Assembly (NCBI RefSeq): GCF_040939455.1
Contig: NC_134129.1
Coordinates: forward strand, 19,976,001-20,040,000
From: Microcebus murinus
Taxonomy: Eukaryota; Chordata; Mammalia; Primates; Cheirogaleidae
DNA: 64,000 nt
Reading direction: 5' to 3'
The notes under the pieces were generated by a model. The model ran no database searches. It was not told the origin of the DNA and worked only from the letters and a program-made list of their open reading frames with translations. How positions within the stretch are numbered: the stretch's first letter is position 1; each line of letters opens with the position of its first letter. The translations under genes were made by a program, and so were the position numbers. Shown here piece after piece: positions 25,751 to 37,352 of the stretch.

Positions 25751-25850
25751 AAGCATCACCACTACTCCTAGAGCTAGAGAAGAAAAGGAAGGTGGTGTCT
25801 TACTGTAATAAGATCTCGGAGTAATAAAATATCAGAGGAAGAATTTGGAA

Positions 25851-26551
25851 TACAGAGGACCAAGCTCTGCCTTAAGAACTGTAGCCTCTAAGAAGTCAGT
25901 CACTTCCAAAGATGCCTCCCACAGCACAAAGAGGAGGGAAAATTACCCTACTTTCCAGTTCCATCCCACATTCTAACTTCCCGCCAAAACCTTCCATTTT
26001 CCAATATAGATAGAGGCCAGTTGACAAAGGAACCCAGAAAATATAATTTGTACCAGTGATCTCCCCTGTGGTACAAAGCACAGCAGCAAGGGGCAAGGAA
26101 TGGATCTGAAAAATACCCTTGCACCCTGCTCTATTTTTCCCAACACAAAAGTGCAAATAGAGTTGCAATGGGAAGAATTTGGTAACTGAGGACTATTTTA
26201 AATTTCCATATCTCTACAGGCTAAGAGAAGAATGTCTATCCTTACAGTCCCTCTTACTAAACTAGAATAAAAGTTCTGAGCTATGAGCCATTTCAACAAT
26301 AGTCTAGTGAGAATTTACCATCCACCAAGAATGTATCTCAAAGATCAACAACATATTTAAGAAACACAAATTACCGGTTGTTGCTTTTTAGGAGGAAACT
26401 TACAGTCTGATTCTCTTGAATCATGATGCTTTCCCCCTAGGCTAGAACCTGGCTGGCCTTAAATGGGGTTACAGAGGTATCAAGGTTGGCAGGTAGAATG
26501 AGGACTCTCTCCTGAAGGAAAAAGCAACACCAAACTTTAAAAGTGGGTTGG
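25851..26551. other. Intergenic sequence, nothing recognised
   Basis: No exon or nameable repeat was found. The minus-strand frame at 25,896-26,168 has no coding support beyond being open. Confidence 0.45.
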
Positions 26552-26898
26552 GGCTGGGCGCAGTGGCTCACGCCTGTCATCCTAGCACTCTGGGAGGTCG
26601 GCGGGATTGGATCATTTTAGCTCAGGAGTTCGAGACCTGCCTGAGCAAGAGCAAGACCCCATCTCTACTAAAAATAGAAAGAAATTAATTGACCAACTAA
26701 AAAATATATATATAGAAAAAATTAGCTGGGCATGGTGGCGCCTGCCTATAGTTCTAGCTACTCAGGAGGCTGAGGCAGGAGGATCGCTTGAGCCCAGGAG
26801 TTTGAGGTTGCTGTGAGCTAGGCTGATGCCACAGCACTCTAGCCCAGGCAACAGAGCAAGACTGTGTCTCTACGATAAATAAATAAATAAAAATAAAA
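26552..26898 (+). mobile_element. Alu: Alu SINE (strepsirrhine type), plus strand
   Basis: The element starts 'GGCTGGGCGCAGTGGCTCAC' and contains both monomers, the linker 'AGAAATTAATTGACCAACT' with a TA run, and 'GCAACAGAGCAAGACTGTG' near the end. It finishes in an (AAAT)n tail. The retained internal pol III promoter boxes are not evidence of activity. Confidence 0.95.
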
Positions 26899-27463
26899 GC
26901 TATATAAAATTCCCTTTCCAAAGATTCAGAAGATAAAATCAGTTGGTCACCACAAGTCAAAGGGCTGGAACCAGGCACTGAAGTTGAGTATTTATTCCCT
27001 CACATAAGGTTTGCCTTTTGTTTGGTATACAGTAGACACTCAGCTTGCGACCCGGATCTGTTTCTGTTGCTAGTTCAGGTGGAAACATTGAGTACTAAAA
27101 TGAGAAAAGGAAATAAAAGTCAGCTGTGAAATTTTTGACTCTGGGAAAAAAAAATGGAGTAAAAACCTATTTTATCTCATTCTTCCTACTGAGTACAGTT
27201 AAAAAGTCTGGACATTATCTACAAACTTAAGAAAACTCTGAGAAGCTGAAAGAAGGAGGAAAGCTGGCTAAGGTATGTGAGGTGGCGAATTTCCTGGGTT
27301 TTCTTTTTGTCTCGTGTATAGGAGACCTGGAGCAAAATAAGCCAGTAACCCGAAAACACCAACAGGTGCAGACAAAACAAGCCCCAACAAAAAGCGGTTG
27401 TCTCTAGTGAAAAGATCAAGATAGCGTTAGCAAGATAGCGAACTTTCACATATAAACTCTTAA

Positions 27464-27680
27464 GGCTGGGCACAGTGGCTCATGCCTGTAACCCCGGGGC
27501 TTTGGGATGCCAAACGGGGAAGATAGCTGGAGGCCAGGAACTGGAGAGCAACCTGGGCAACATAACAGACTTCGTCTCTACCGGCATAGTGGTGGGTGCC
27601 CGTAGTCCCAGCTACTTGGAAGGCTTGGAGGCAGGAGGATCGCCTGAGCCCAGGAGTCCAAGGTCACAGTGAACTACTTT
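27464..27680 (+). mobile_element. Alu: Old or degenerate Alu-like element, plus strand
   Basis: The element opens 'GGCTGGGCACAGTGGCTCAT' and continues with an internally deleted, diverged Alu ('GCAACCTGGGCAACATAACA', 'TAGTCCCAGCTACTTGGAAG', 'GGAGGATCGCCTGAGCCC'). It lacks the strepsirrhine linker and an A tail, so it is an older subfamily than its neighbours. Confidence 0.85.
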
Positions 27681-28339
27681 TAGAGAATAACTGCTCTGCT
27701 ATGTCAGGTTGAGGGAAGGTGGACAGAATTGTATTAGTCATTTTAAGGCCCCTGACTTTTCATAGAATAAAATCCAAACACTTCATAGGGTACATCATAG
27801 GCTCCCAACAAAGTGGCCCCATAGCCGTTGATCTTTGTTGGGCAACAGACTGCTCCAAAATGCAGTGGCTTCAAAAAAACAACCATGCATCAGATTGCAA
27901 CTCTGTGGGTTGGCGTTTTGCCCTGACATCAGCTGGGCTGTTCTTCCACCCATCTCACCTGGGTTTACTTACCTGGAGAATTCTAAAGCTTTTGGCATGG
28001 GTCTCAGTTTCCCCACTTGTCCCCACAGCGGTAGCCTAGCTCAGATTTATTCACACATAGATCACACATCGCTTGCATTCTGTTTAGGATGGTCAGAGCA
28101 AGCCGTTCCAGATCCAAGGGGTATGGAAATATGGTTTTCTTCTTCCTGAGAAAAGCAGTGAAGAATCTGTGCCCAATCTCGATCTGCCATAGTTCCAACC
28201 CACCCTTTGCAGATCTGCATCTAAAAGCACACTCTTTGAACGCCCACTGCTAGTGATTTGCTGTGACTCTACCTACATCCTAAGATCACCCCCCACCCCC
28301 GCCACCCTCAATCCCAAAGGCATGCAAACTTATTTACCT
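27681..28339. other. Intergenic sequence with an ancient repeat remnant
   Basis: At 27,840-28,010 the motifs 'CTGCTCCAAAATGCAGTGGC' and 'TCAGCTGGGCTGTTCTTCC' follow a common ancient interspersed repeat whose family I cannot fix by eye. A short LINE-2-like phrase 'AATAAAATCCAAACACTTC' lies at 27,767. The open frames here run through these remnants. Confidence 0.5.
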
Positions 28340-28640
28340 ACTTTTGGAAATATTACTCATACTTCATGTTTCAATTCAAACGAAACCTACTCTTCAAAGC
28401 TTTCTTTAATTCCTCGGGGCAGAATTAATTAATCATGACCGTCCCAGATATCTCAGATCACTTTTAAAACATCCTTTCTGTACCTATCATTCACGTTTTA
28501 TAATGTATAAGAATAATCGTGCACATCTGCCTTTTTCATTAGATTGAAAGATGTTTTATGTAGGTAAAGATCTTCTCTCTGAATGGGAAAGGTAATTAGC
28601 AGACAGTGTGTGGCACACACAGTGGGTATAATGATTTTGG
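28340..28640 (+). repeat. L2: LINE-2-like 3' fragment
   Basis: The block runs 'TTCAATTCAAACGAAACCTAC', a 'CTTTCTTTAATTCCTCGGGG' segment, then 'AGATTGAAAGATGTTTTATG' and 'GTGTGTGGCACACACAGTGGG'. This is the order of an L2 3' end (diet of C/T-rich text, then 'GTAAGCTCCATGAGGGCAGG', then 'GTGCCTGGCACATAGTAGG') in diverged form. Confidence 0.5.
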
Positions 28641-28714
28641 CATATTAATAAATGCCCTGTTCATGTTAATATTAATAAATGCAAGAATAAATATTAATAT
28701 TAATAAATGCAAGA
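28637..28714. repeat. Short imperfect tandem repeat (ATTAATAAATGC units)
   Basis: Variants of 'AATATTAATAAATGCAAGAAT' occur three times in succession, producing a small local array next to the L2-like fragment. Confidence 0.75.
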
Positions 28715-29207
28715 ATCTCATCCGCAGTCCGTTATAAATATTATTCCTGCCTCCCTAGACTTGCTAGACGCCATTTTACAGATTTTTCAGGCCGTAGCCC
28801 ACTCATTGATCCTACATTGCTGATCCCTCACCTTTGAGATTACTCAAATGGGTATTTTAAAAAATATTTCACAGTTTATTGCAGTTTGGATGAAGGTGAT
28901 TTTGCCATCTCCTACCTGAGAAGCAAGGACCCGGCCTGAAAATTATTTCTCCTCTCCTACAGTGTTCACTTTATCGTTTTGGCATACAGTAAACATAACT
29001 TGTGACCCAGCATAGTAGTGTTTTTTTAGTTTAAATTAGTTAGGCAGAATTTATAAAAGAATAGTTATATATTTATTTTTAAAAATGGCGCGATTTGAAA
29101 GACTTTCCCATACAACCCTTAAGCATCGAATCTATTTTCTTCAAATGCACTTCTCTCCATTCCTTATTCCTAAAAACTGTTACTTCGAATCCTAATATAC
29201 AGGAGTT
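28715..29207. other. Intergenic AT-rich sequence, nothing recognised
   Basis: No exon or nameable repeat was found. Confidence 0.45.
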
Positions 29208-29448
29208 AAAAGAATTACATGAGCTGAATAGTACTCCATGGTATACATATACCACATGTTATTAATCCACTCATGAATTGATGGGCACTTGGGTTGTTTT
29301 CCACAGCTTTGCAATTATGAACTGTGCTGCTATAAACATTCGAGTGCAAGTGTCTTTTTCGTAGAGTGTCATTTGATCTTTTGGGTAGATGCGCAGTAAT
29401 GGGATTGCTGGATCGCCGAAATAAAAATAAAAAAAATAAAAAGAAGTA
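29208..29448. mobile_element. L1: LINE-1 insertion with 5' inversion and minimal sense 3' end (twin-priming type)
   Basis: Positions 29,218-29,414 are L1 ORF2 sequence in minus orientation ('GAATAGTACTCCATGGTATA', 'GTGCTGCTATAAACATTCG', 'GGGATTGCTGGATC'). They join directly to 'GCCGAAAT' plus an A-rich tail in plus orientation, which is the normal terminal motif of this L1 (compare 5,120-5,140). Near-identical repeats AAAAGAATTA (29,208) and AAAAGAAGTA (29,439) fit a target-site duplication. Together this is the signature of a twin-primed insertion in which almost none of the sense 3' segment was kept. Confidence 0.8.
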
Positions 29449-30726
29449 TGCGACAACAGGGTTTGGAAGAATCTTAAGAATCATATACATTTTTCTATAT
29501 AAATGATTCAAAGTAAACTATGCCTATTGCTGTAATGCCACCTGTGGTCTAGGATATATGTCTAAGATGGCCAGATATATCAAAGATACAGCAATAATAA
29601 AGATGCCTACGAGTTTATAGATTTAATTTCAGCCATACGACGTGTACACAATGGCCGTGATGCAGGGCAGGCAGTGGGGCTGGCTGTAATAAAAGCACAA
29701 ATATGGCTGTATGGATTTAGAGGAGAAGACAGCTTTATGGAGAAAGTGGAATGAGACCTGGGACTTCAAGGAAAGAGGATTTAGATTTGCAGAGACAAGC
29801 AGGTTGAAAAGAGGACTGCACAAGGCAAGAGACAAGTCTGTAAGCTTAAACATGTGAGAGAAATGTAGTAGATGAAGATATTCCAGGAAAAAAAATCACA
29901 AAAAAATATTATTGAATATATCTTTGAATACAAAGTTTTAATGGATCTATATTTTTATGTTGAAGAATCTATTGACTCCAGTAATAACCTGCATATTCAA
30001 GACATTCTCATGAGCAAATTCTTTTTATACCATTCAGTCTCTTTTTCTCTGATCTGCTCTTGCAGTACCAGGGTGCTATGATAGAGGCTAATTGTTTTCT
30101 TTGAAATGCTTTTAAAAAGATTAAATGGAAACTGATCAGTTAAAATCAATGAAAAGAAACAAGTGAATTAGAGCTTAGACCCATGAAATAATTTTTTGGG
30201 GGGAGAGGAGTATTTTATCACTGACATTGTTTTGAATGATTGAAGTGCATGGTGATAATAAGATGCAGATTAATTTATAGACAGTTTTATTGACGTTTTA
30301 AAATTATCTACCTTTATTGCCTGCAACCCAGGCAGTTTGGTCCAGGCATCTGTGCTTAATGCATTGCAGTTCAATGCAGAAAACAGACAATCATAGAAGA
30401 ATTTAACAAGCACTAAGCTAGAAGTTCATTAAAAAAACTGTCTTTTAACTGCAACTGCAAGTTCATACTTTCACCATTGTGATGACTACACTGGTCTCTG
30501 CCTTCAGTCTTTTTCCTTCCAATTGCCCCTTCATGCTGCTAGAAATGTGAGGTTCCTACAACAAAAACTTTTTCATTTTTCATATTATTCTCTTGCTTAA
30601 ATGTCTTCATTTCACTGCCTATTAGGTAGAAAAAAAAAAAACCTTACAAATGACTTTATATAACAAATAAAGCCCTCCATTTCCTGTTTCTCCTCTTTCT
30701 CCAGACCTATTATCATGTACCCACAT

Positions 30727-30728
<2 letters not shown>
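29449..30728. other. Intergenic sequence, nothing firmly recognised
   Basis: The part at 30,500-30,720 has C/T-rich LINE-2-like wording ('TCTTGCTTAAATGTCTTCAT', 'AACAAATAAAGCCCTCCAT') but cannot be called with confidence. No exon was seen. Confidence 0.4.

Positions 30729-30764
<36 letters not shown>
30729..30764. repeat. (CA)n microsatellite
   Basis: This is an uninterrupted CA run of about 17 units. Confidence 0.95.
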
Positions 30765-30767
<3 letters not shown>

Positions 30768-31396
30768 GACACGCTTTTTTTCTGGCTATTTCTAACTTAT
30801 TGCAATCCCCAGGTATAATTTGCTGCTCTTTTCATTGCACTCCCTGAGAAAACATTGATTATGGCAGGGACTACATTTGCTAACACACGTGCATGTTTTT
30901 TCCTCCACCTCCCCTTATCTAAAGATGAGGGGTTTGCGAGCAGCACAGTCCTTACCTATTTGCTGATATAAAATAGAGACAGAGGATGCAAGAAACACAG
31001 TGCACATCCCCGTCCCTACCACATTTTCCTCTTTCCTCTTTCTCAGCTTCTTGTTCAAGGCAGAAAAAGTAACGGAAATAGAATCTCACCGTTTTGCAAA
31101 CCCTAATGAAATAATGGCTTTCAGTAATAGCCACCCATGGCAGCAAAAAAATCATTAGATGAAAGGAGAAGGGGAAGATTTATAAAGGGTGGGTCCGGCT
31201 GCTAGTATCTAATCCCACTGCTGAATCCTAACATCATGCGCAGGGAGATGGCAATGCATTAGACCCTCCTGCTGTGGAGAAAGAGCTCACGGACCACCTG
31301 TGATGTAATTTTGCCAGAACCATTAGAGCTGAGTCTGCTAGGTCTCTAGGTCTAACTTCCAGTTTGCTGTGAAAACAGGGGATAAAAAACTTTTTA
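30765..31396. other. Intergenic sequence, nothing recognised
   Basis: No exon or nameable repeat was found. Short frames on the minus strand at 30,952-31,155 have no support. Confidence 0.45.
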
Positions 31397-31735
31397 GGCT
31401 GGGAGCAATGGCTCACGCCTGTCATCCTATCACTCTGGGAGGCCGAGGCGGGAGGATGGCTCAAAGTCAGAAGTTCGAGACCAGCCTGAGCAAGAGCAAG
31501 ACCCCGTCTCTACTGAAAATAGAAAGAAATTAGCTGGACAACTAAAAATATATAGAAAAAAATTAGCCAGGCATGGTGGCACGTGCCTGTAGTCCCAGCT
31601 ACTCAGGAGGCTGAGGCGGGAGGATCGCTTGAGCCCAGGAATCTGAGGTTGCAGTGAGCTAGGCTGACGCCATGGCACTCACTCTAGCCCGGGCAACAGA
31701 GTGAGACGCTGTCTCAAAAAAAGAAACTTTTTAAA
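31397..31735 (+). mobile_element. Alu: Alu SINE (strepsirrhine type), plus strand, with target-site duplication
   Basis: The body runs from 'GGCTGGGAGCAATGGCTCAC' to 'GTCTCAAAAAAAG'. The linker has 'AGAAATTAGCTGGACAACTA'. The flanking repeat AAACTTTTTA (before 31,397 and at about 31,725) supports the boundaries. Confidence 0.95.
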
Positions 31736-31867
31736 TGACAACAAAATGATGCAGTCAGTAATTTCTAGAAGGATGGGGAGTCTACATGACAAATTACCTG
31801 ATTTCTTCAATAATAAAATGGGAAGAGAAAAACAAGGAAGAGGATTTATAGTCAAAAGTCTTATGCT

Positions 31868-32220
<353 letters not shown>

Positions 32221-33609
32221 CTGTACTATGCGGAGAGCTTGTTTGAATCCCAATTCCAATAAAAACAACTGTAAAATCATCATCACCATCAAGGAGTTTA
32301 TCCATCTTAAATGAATCACTAATGATAATGACATATTATTATTTTCTAACAATGATATTGTGGATATGTTGATAAAAGTCTCCATATCTTTTCGAGATAC
32401 TTTCCGAAGTATTCATGGATAAAAAAATAATAATATATCCAAGTTTACCTTTAAAATAACACATGGAGGAGGGGCACTGTGTCCAACCAGAGGAAGGAAG
32501 GTTGGCCATGTTGATGATCATTGAAGCCAGTGACTGGTGCTCATGGTTTCTTTCTACTTTCGCATATGTTCAAATAAACTTATAATAAAAAGGTAAATCC
32601 TTTTTAAAAGGATGTTGGGAAGTGGAAGAATGTTGACCTAAGGAGCATCACAAAAATTTTGGGAAAAGTCGAAGAAGTTGAGAGTGATTTGGAAGGTGGT
32701 AAGCAAGAATTTATATTGATATCATTTATCCTATTGTGTGACTTCCCGAAGTAGTACAGACTTTTGGGGTAGGGAGTGAATGTGGGCTGGGAACACAGAG
32801 AATGTGTATAAAAATAATTATCTGTGTGCCTGCTTTTTTGTCCATCACAGAAATGTAAAGAAATACAGAGAGGCAAGAAAGGTAAGAGTATTGGTGAAGG
32901 TGTTGGTTAAATGATGGAACTTGTAAACTCAACTGGATTTTAAGAAAATAACTAAATAGAAAAGGTAATATATTAGGAGGTGGGGAATGGAGTGGATACC
33001 AGCCTAGAAAAATCATGAAATCAAAAGCATGATCTCAGGGGAAAAAAAATGGTTGGATATGAAAATCTAGAAAAAAAAAATGATAACTGTGGTCAGAAAG
33101 AGGAATTCCTCTAATTGTTGAATTCCATCGTTTGTGTTTTGAGGGGAATCCAGAAGGAACAAAAATCACTTGAATCTACTTATGCCAGGTTTCTTGGCCG
33201 AGGATTTGATTGACATAATCCTGACCCTATTGCATGACAGATTACTCTGATGGCTCCCTAACAGCTCTTCCTGTATCCACCCGAGCAAATAATCTGTACC
33301 AGGCAGGACTGCTCTTCGGAAAGCACTGCTGTCATAGTACACTTCCTCCCGAGACTGGCAGGTGGCTTCCTGTGCACTTCCAGATTATATGCAAATTCTC
33401 CATCTGTCACCCCCAGTGCCCTCTTAATGGGCCACACCTTGTTCATTCCACCTTCTCCGTCTCGAATTCCCACCGGTCTCGGTTCCAATCAGACACATCC
33501 TCTACCTCATTCTTCTTTTCTCTTCTTTTTGTTTTCCAAATTTAAAATTCCCTTTCCCCACTAATATTTTTTCATACCAAATCAGTAATCCTCTCAAAGT
33601 CCGGATAAA
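32221..33609. other. Intergenic sequence, possible L2 remnant
   Basis: The stretch at 33,230-33,600 is C/T-rich and open on both strands, with a LINE-2-like character ('CTTGTTCATTCCACCTTCTC'). No splice-flanked exon was seen. The frames at 32,604-33,016 (minus) have no support. Confidence 0.4.
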
Positions 33610-33765
33610 CAGCACGGCTGCTCTGGGTAGGTTCCAATCCTAGCAAGCTTGATCACATAGTCGCCAAAACTAACATGGTGACAGTAACAGTACTTATCCT
33701 AAGGATTGCTGTGAGAATTTCATACGTGTAAGGCACTTAAAACAGTATTCGGCATTGCTCAAAAA
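33610..33765 (+). repeat. MIR: MIR SINE fragment, plus strand
   Basis: The motifs 'ACAGTACTTATCCTAAGGAT', 'GCTGTGAGAATTTCATACG' and 'AAGGCACTTAAAACAGTATT' follow the 3' half of MIR in plus order. Confidence 0.6.
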
Positions 33766-34679
33766 AATTTTTTTTCAACTATTTATGAAAAGATCTCCTT
33801 GCCATGATGATATTTCCTTATTTGATATTCTTTAGTAGAGATCTAGAAGGGGTATATCTTAAATATTTCCACATGGTGCCTTAGATTTTTTTTCTATAAT
33901 TACATGAAAAGAATTATGACTGCCACTATCCTCCAATTCACTATGTTTAAGTAGTATTTTATACCATTCGTTACTTAATGGTCACGATTAGTAAAATATT
34001 AAGTATCTAAATAAATAAAAGTGAGCAAATAAATATGTTAATGAATGATTAAACAATGCAGCATAAATTTGTAAAGTGAAATTTTAGGAGAAATGAATTA
34101 TCTCAAAATCCCAACCTGCCCTACTACAGGATGCTAATTTTTCACTCAAGTGTCAACCTTAAGACTCCTGAGTTATGACATCCCATTAACTATTCATCAC
34201 TTTTCTGTTTCAGAAAACCAAAGCATATGTATCTCTCCTCACTATAACTGATGCTTGTTTGTTAGTAAGTTCATTTGTTATACAAACTTTCAAGAAAATA
34301 TGCAGTTATAGAGAGGTTTTGAAAACATACCTAAGCTTCATAGAGCTCTTCTATGTACTAAGGAAATTTTAAAAGGTAAATTCTGACACAAATTGGCATT
34401 GACGTTTTAGATGTTTACCCATGTAAATATGCACTCAGTCTAAGATTCTAATCTATCCATAGCCATGTGGTAAAAACTGAATTATCAGAATGCAAATATA
34501 CTTTGAAATTCTGCTGAGGATTTTTGGGGGTTGCTACTATCCCAAAGGTAATATTTTCTCTAGACTTTTGTTTAATGTTGTGCCATGTTAGTAATTATTA
34601 ACAATTTTGAATCTGTGTAAAAATGACATCAAAGTAAATTTCTTCTCTATGTCTTCTTTATTGAAATATTATCTGTGTT
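33766..34679. other. Intergenic AT-rich sequence, nothing recognised
   Basis: No exon or nameable repeat was found. Confidence 0.45.
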
Positions 34680-36410
34680 TTTGTTATTGAGATATACTTC
34701 ACCTTTTTAAAGTATACAGTTCAGTGATCATTAGTATATTCACAAAGTTACAGAACCATTACTGGAATCTAGAGCATTTTCATCATCCTATAAAGAAAAC
34801 CCATGCCCTTAGCTGTCATTTACTAATCCCCCTTTTTTCCCAGCCAGCCTCTGGCAACCACTAATTAGCTTTTGGTCTCTAAACATTTGCCTAGTCTGGA
34901 CATTTGATATATGTGAAGTCACACAATATGTGGCCTTTTGTGTGGACCTTCCTTCACTTAGCATAATGTTTTCAAGGTTTATTCATGTTGTATCATGAAC
35001 CAGTACTTTACTTTTATGACTCAATAATATTCCATCAAATGAGTCTACAACATTTTTATTCATTCATCAATTGATGGACATTTGGATTGTTTCCACTATT
35101 TGAGTATTATGAATAATGTTGCTATGAACATTTGTGTACAAGTTTTCGAGTGGATATATGTGTTGGGAAATAGGCTAAGAGACATGAAAGGTTTCAGGGG
35201 TTTTGCAGGGCTTTGCCTTAAAGGAATCTGTGGACATGTTAGTTCACAGAACAGAAGCTGCTTCCAACAAGGGGGGCATTGTCAGAGGACGTTTGCAAAC
35301 CAACATTTCTTCTTTGCTGCCAGCCATCATCTTGAGCTATTTTGCAAAGCAGAAGCTCAGTTTGGGGCCTTGGTGAAGCTGATTAAAATGCCTCCCCAGC
35401 AGATAACATGGAGCTGGAACTACTCTAGACTTCAAGACTTTTCCTGGCTTCGTTCCGGACTACATGTCTCTGTGTTTAGAAGAAGTAGATTAGAGTAGTA
35501 CACAGACTCAGTGTTCTCATTTTATACATTTTCTCTTTAATTTGTGTGCTCAGCTAGGTCTGTTTCTAACTTAGGGCTTAACGTGCTTATCTTAGAAAAA
35601 TTGTATAATCGTCTGTTCTTGTAGACAGAATTAGGTAAGGTTCCCCTGGAAACCTCAAAAAATGAACTGCACACATAATTCTCTAACAAAAGACAGCTAT
35701 TTGCTGTAACAATAAATACTGATGCAGAACTTCACTCATGTTCTCATAGTTCACGAGAATGCTGGAGATCCCCTAATTCCCCCATCATTTAAACAGCACT
35801 TCGTCTCTGTCTCAATCATTTCTCCGTCTATATTATTTCTTTCTTTATTTCCTATTATTTCCAAATCTCTTGCAACAATCCTGCCTTGGGACCTGTTTTT
35901 TCTGGGAGAGTAGCTGACTCCCGGGATATATGTTTTCATGTCTTCTGGGCATCTATCTGGAATGGAATTACTGGGTCATGTGGTGACACCATGTTTTACT
36001 TTTTGAAGACCTGCAAACATGTTCTTCAAAGCGGCTGTGACACTTCACATTTCCAGGAACAACTTACTAGGGCTCCAGCCTTCCAAGCATCTTCACCAGT
36101 GCTTGTTATTTCCTCTTTGGTTGTTTTTGTATAGCCATCCCAATGGGTGCAAAGTGACTATTTCATTGTGACTTTGATTTACAGCTTTTTAAATAGTTAA
36201 TGACGTAGAGTATTGTTTCATAAGCTTTTTGGCTATTTGTGTATCTTCTTTAGAGAAATGCCTGTTCAAGTCCTTTGACTGTTTTTTAATTGGATTGTTT
36301 CTTTTTTTGTTGTTTAGTTGCAAGGACATTTTTAATATATTCTGGATATCAGATGTCTGGACTCTTGTCAGATATATGGTTTGCAAATATTTTCTGAAAT
36401 GTTTGAGCCA
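34680..36410 (-). mobile_element. L1: Ancient LINE-1 (L1M-type), minus strand, split by a later LTR insertion
   Basis: The 3' UTR part (34,690-35,160) reads 'AAAGTATACAGTTCAGTGAT', 'GCCAGCCTCTGGCAACCACT' and 'CAATAATATTCCATCAAATG', the standard old mammalian L1 3' end in reverse orientation. After the LTR it resumes at 35,933 with 'TTTTCATGTCTTCTGGGCAT' and continues through 'TGGCTATTTGTGTATCTTC' to about 36,410. The two halves are collinear. No frame remains open. Confidence 0.85.
35152..35932 (+). mobile_element. Solo LTR of an endogenous retrovirus inside the L1
   Basis: The insert starts TGTTGGGAAATAG at 35,161, is flanked by GGATATATG (35,152-35,160 and 35,924-35,932), and interrupts a collinear old L1. 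It is about 763 bp, carries no gag, pol or env reading frame, and has AATAAA near 35,711. Its 3' part is C/T-rich ('CTTTATTTCCTATTATTTCC'), as in many U5 regions. The exact terminus and duplication length (between 4 and 9 bp) cannot be fixed by eye, and the ERV class is not assigned. The sense is inferred from the AATAAA. Confidence 0.75.
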
Positions 36411-37140
36411 ACAAGTATCCCAGACATTGCCAAGGGACTTTGTGTGCAAGTGAGGGCATGCCTTCACCCTTCAGGCGGACAGATGATTACTCTGTTTTAG
36501 CTTCACTTACTGCTCACTCAGAATCTGAAGCTCAGCCAGCTATGAAAGCTCATGGCCACTTTAAATCTCTCCTGGGCCTGTGCACAGCCATGCACATCTA
36601 GATTCCCAGAAATATCTTGAAAGTTTTCAAAGTCTACTATGGACATCTCATTCTCCGTTTTTTTCCTTTTAATTATTTTGATCAGTATATTGTTCGCCTC
36701 AACTGTTATCATTCCTTTGGGTACCTGTGATGACAAACAGTTGCCACTGATTATTTCCAAAACCACCCTCAGTTAGAGACTATTTACACTGTGGGAGGTC
36801 TGAGTCAGGTCAAATAAAAACAAACCTTGCAAGTAGAATTTTCCAGGAAACCATGGAAATGGCTTTGAAGGAACTCCAGTCCCATTTTGTTCTCTTCAGA
36901 ACATGCTTGCTGTTGCTCTTCAAGGATATCACAGAGCTAAGGAGAGAGGCCTGGGACTACCGCACATTAAAATGCCACAAAACTAACTCACTTTCCTTAC
37001 TGAGATTTTGCTGTTTTTCTTAAGACTTCCTAAACTATTGCAAGTATTCGATTAATTTCTAGAGTTCTGAAAATGTTGAGTTTGACCATTTTGGTCAGTA
37101 TTTTCTTAGCTTTTGTGGAGGTATTTTGTATGGTTAAAAT
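36411..37140. other. Intergenic sequence, nothing recognised
   Basis: No exon or nameable repeat was found. Confidence 0.45.
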
Positions 37141-37352
37141 AAGAAGATGCAACCTAGGCAATATAATGAAATCTGTGTCTACAAAAAATAAAAAATTAGC
37201 TGAGCATGGTGGCATGCACCTGTAGTCCCAGCTACTCAGGAGGATGAGGCAGGAGGATCGCTTGAGCCCAGGAGGTTGCAGCGAGCTATGATAGAGCCAC
37301 TATACTTCCACCCGAGTGACAGAGAGACACCTCCTTCTCTTAAAAAAATGAG
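37141..37352 (+). mobile_element. Alu: 5'-truncated old Alu, plus strand
   Basis: The block begins inside the left monomer ('AGATGCAACCTAGGCAATAT'), continues 'AAAAATTAGCTGAGCATGG', 'GTAGTCCCAGCTACTCAGG' and 'GAGCTATGATAGAGCCAC', and ends in a short A tail. It lacks the strepsirrhine linker and has deletions, so it predates the young Alus. Confidence 0.85.

Larger units (their letters stand above)
23841..25850 (+). other. Probable 3' UTR of the terminal exon (end uncertain)
   Basis: The sequence after the stop turns AT-rich and is free of Alu and L1 to beyond 25.8 kb, which is typical of a conserved 3' UTR. Possible poly(A) hexamers are AATAAA at 24,068-24,073, AATAAA at 24,362-24,367, ATTAAA at 24,781-24,786 and AATAAA at 25,823-25,828. 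Which is used cannot be told from sequence alone. Homopolymer runs at 24,163-24,247 and A-rich stretches at 24,447-24,485 are unusual. A TA repeat lies at 25,429-25,449. Confidence 0.55.

Noticed and set aside
35082..35498. 138-codon open frame as a possible retroviral gene
   Set aside because: It crosses the boundary between the old L1 and the solo LTR, so it is a composite of two unrelated sequences. No retroviral motif is present.
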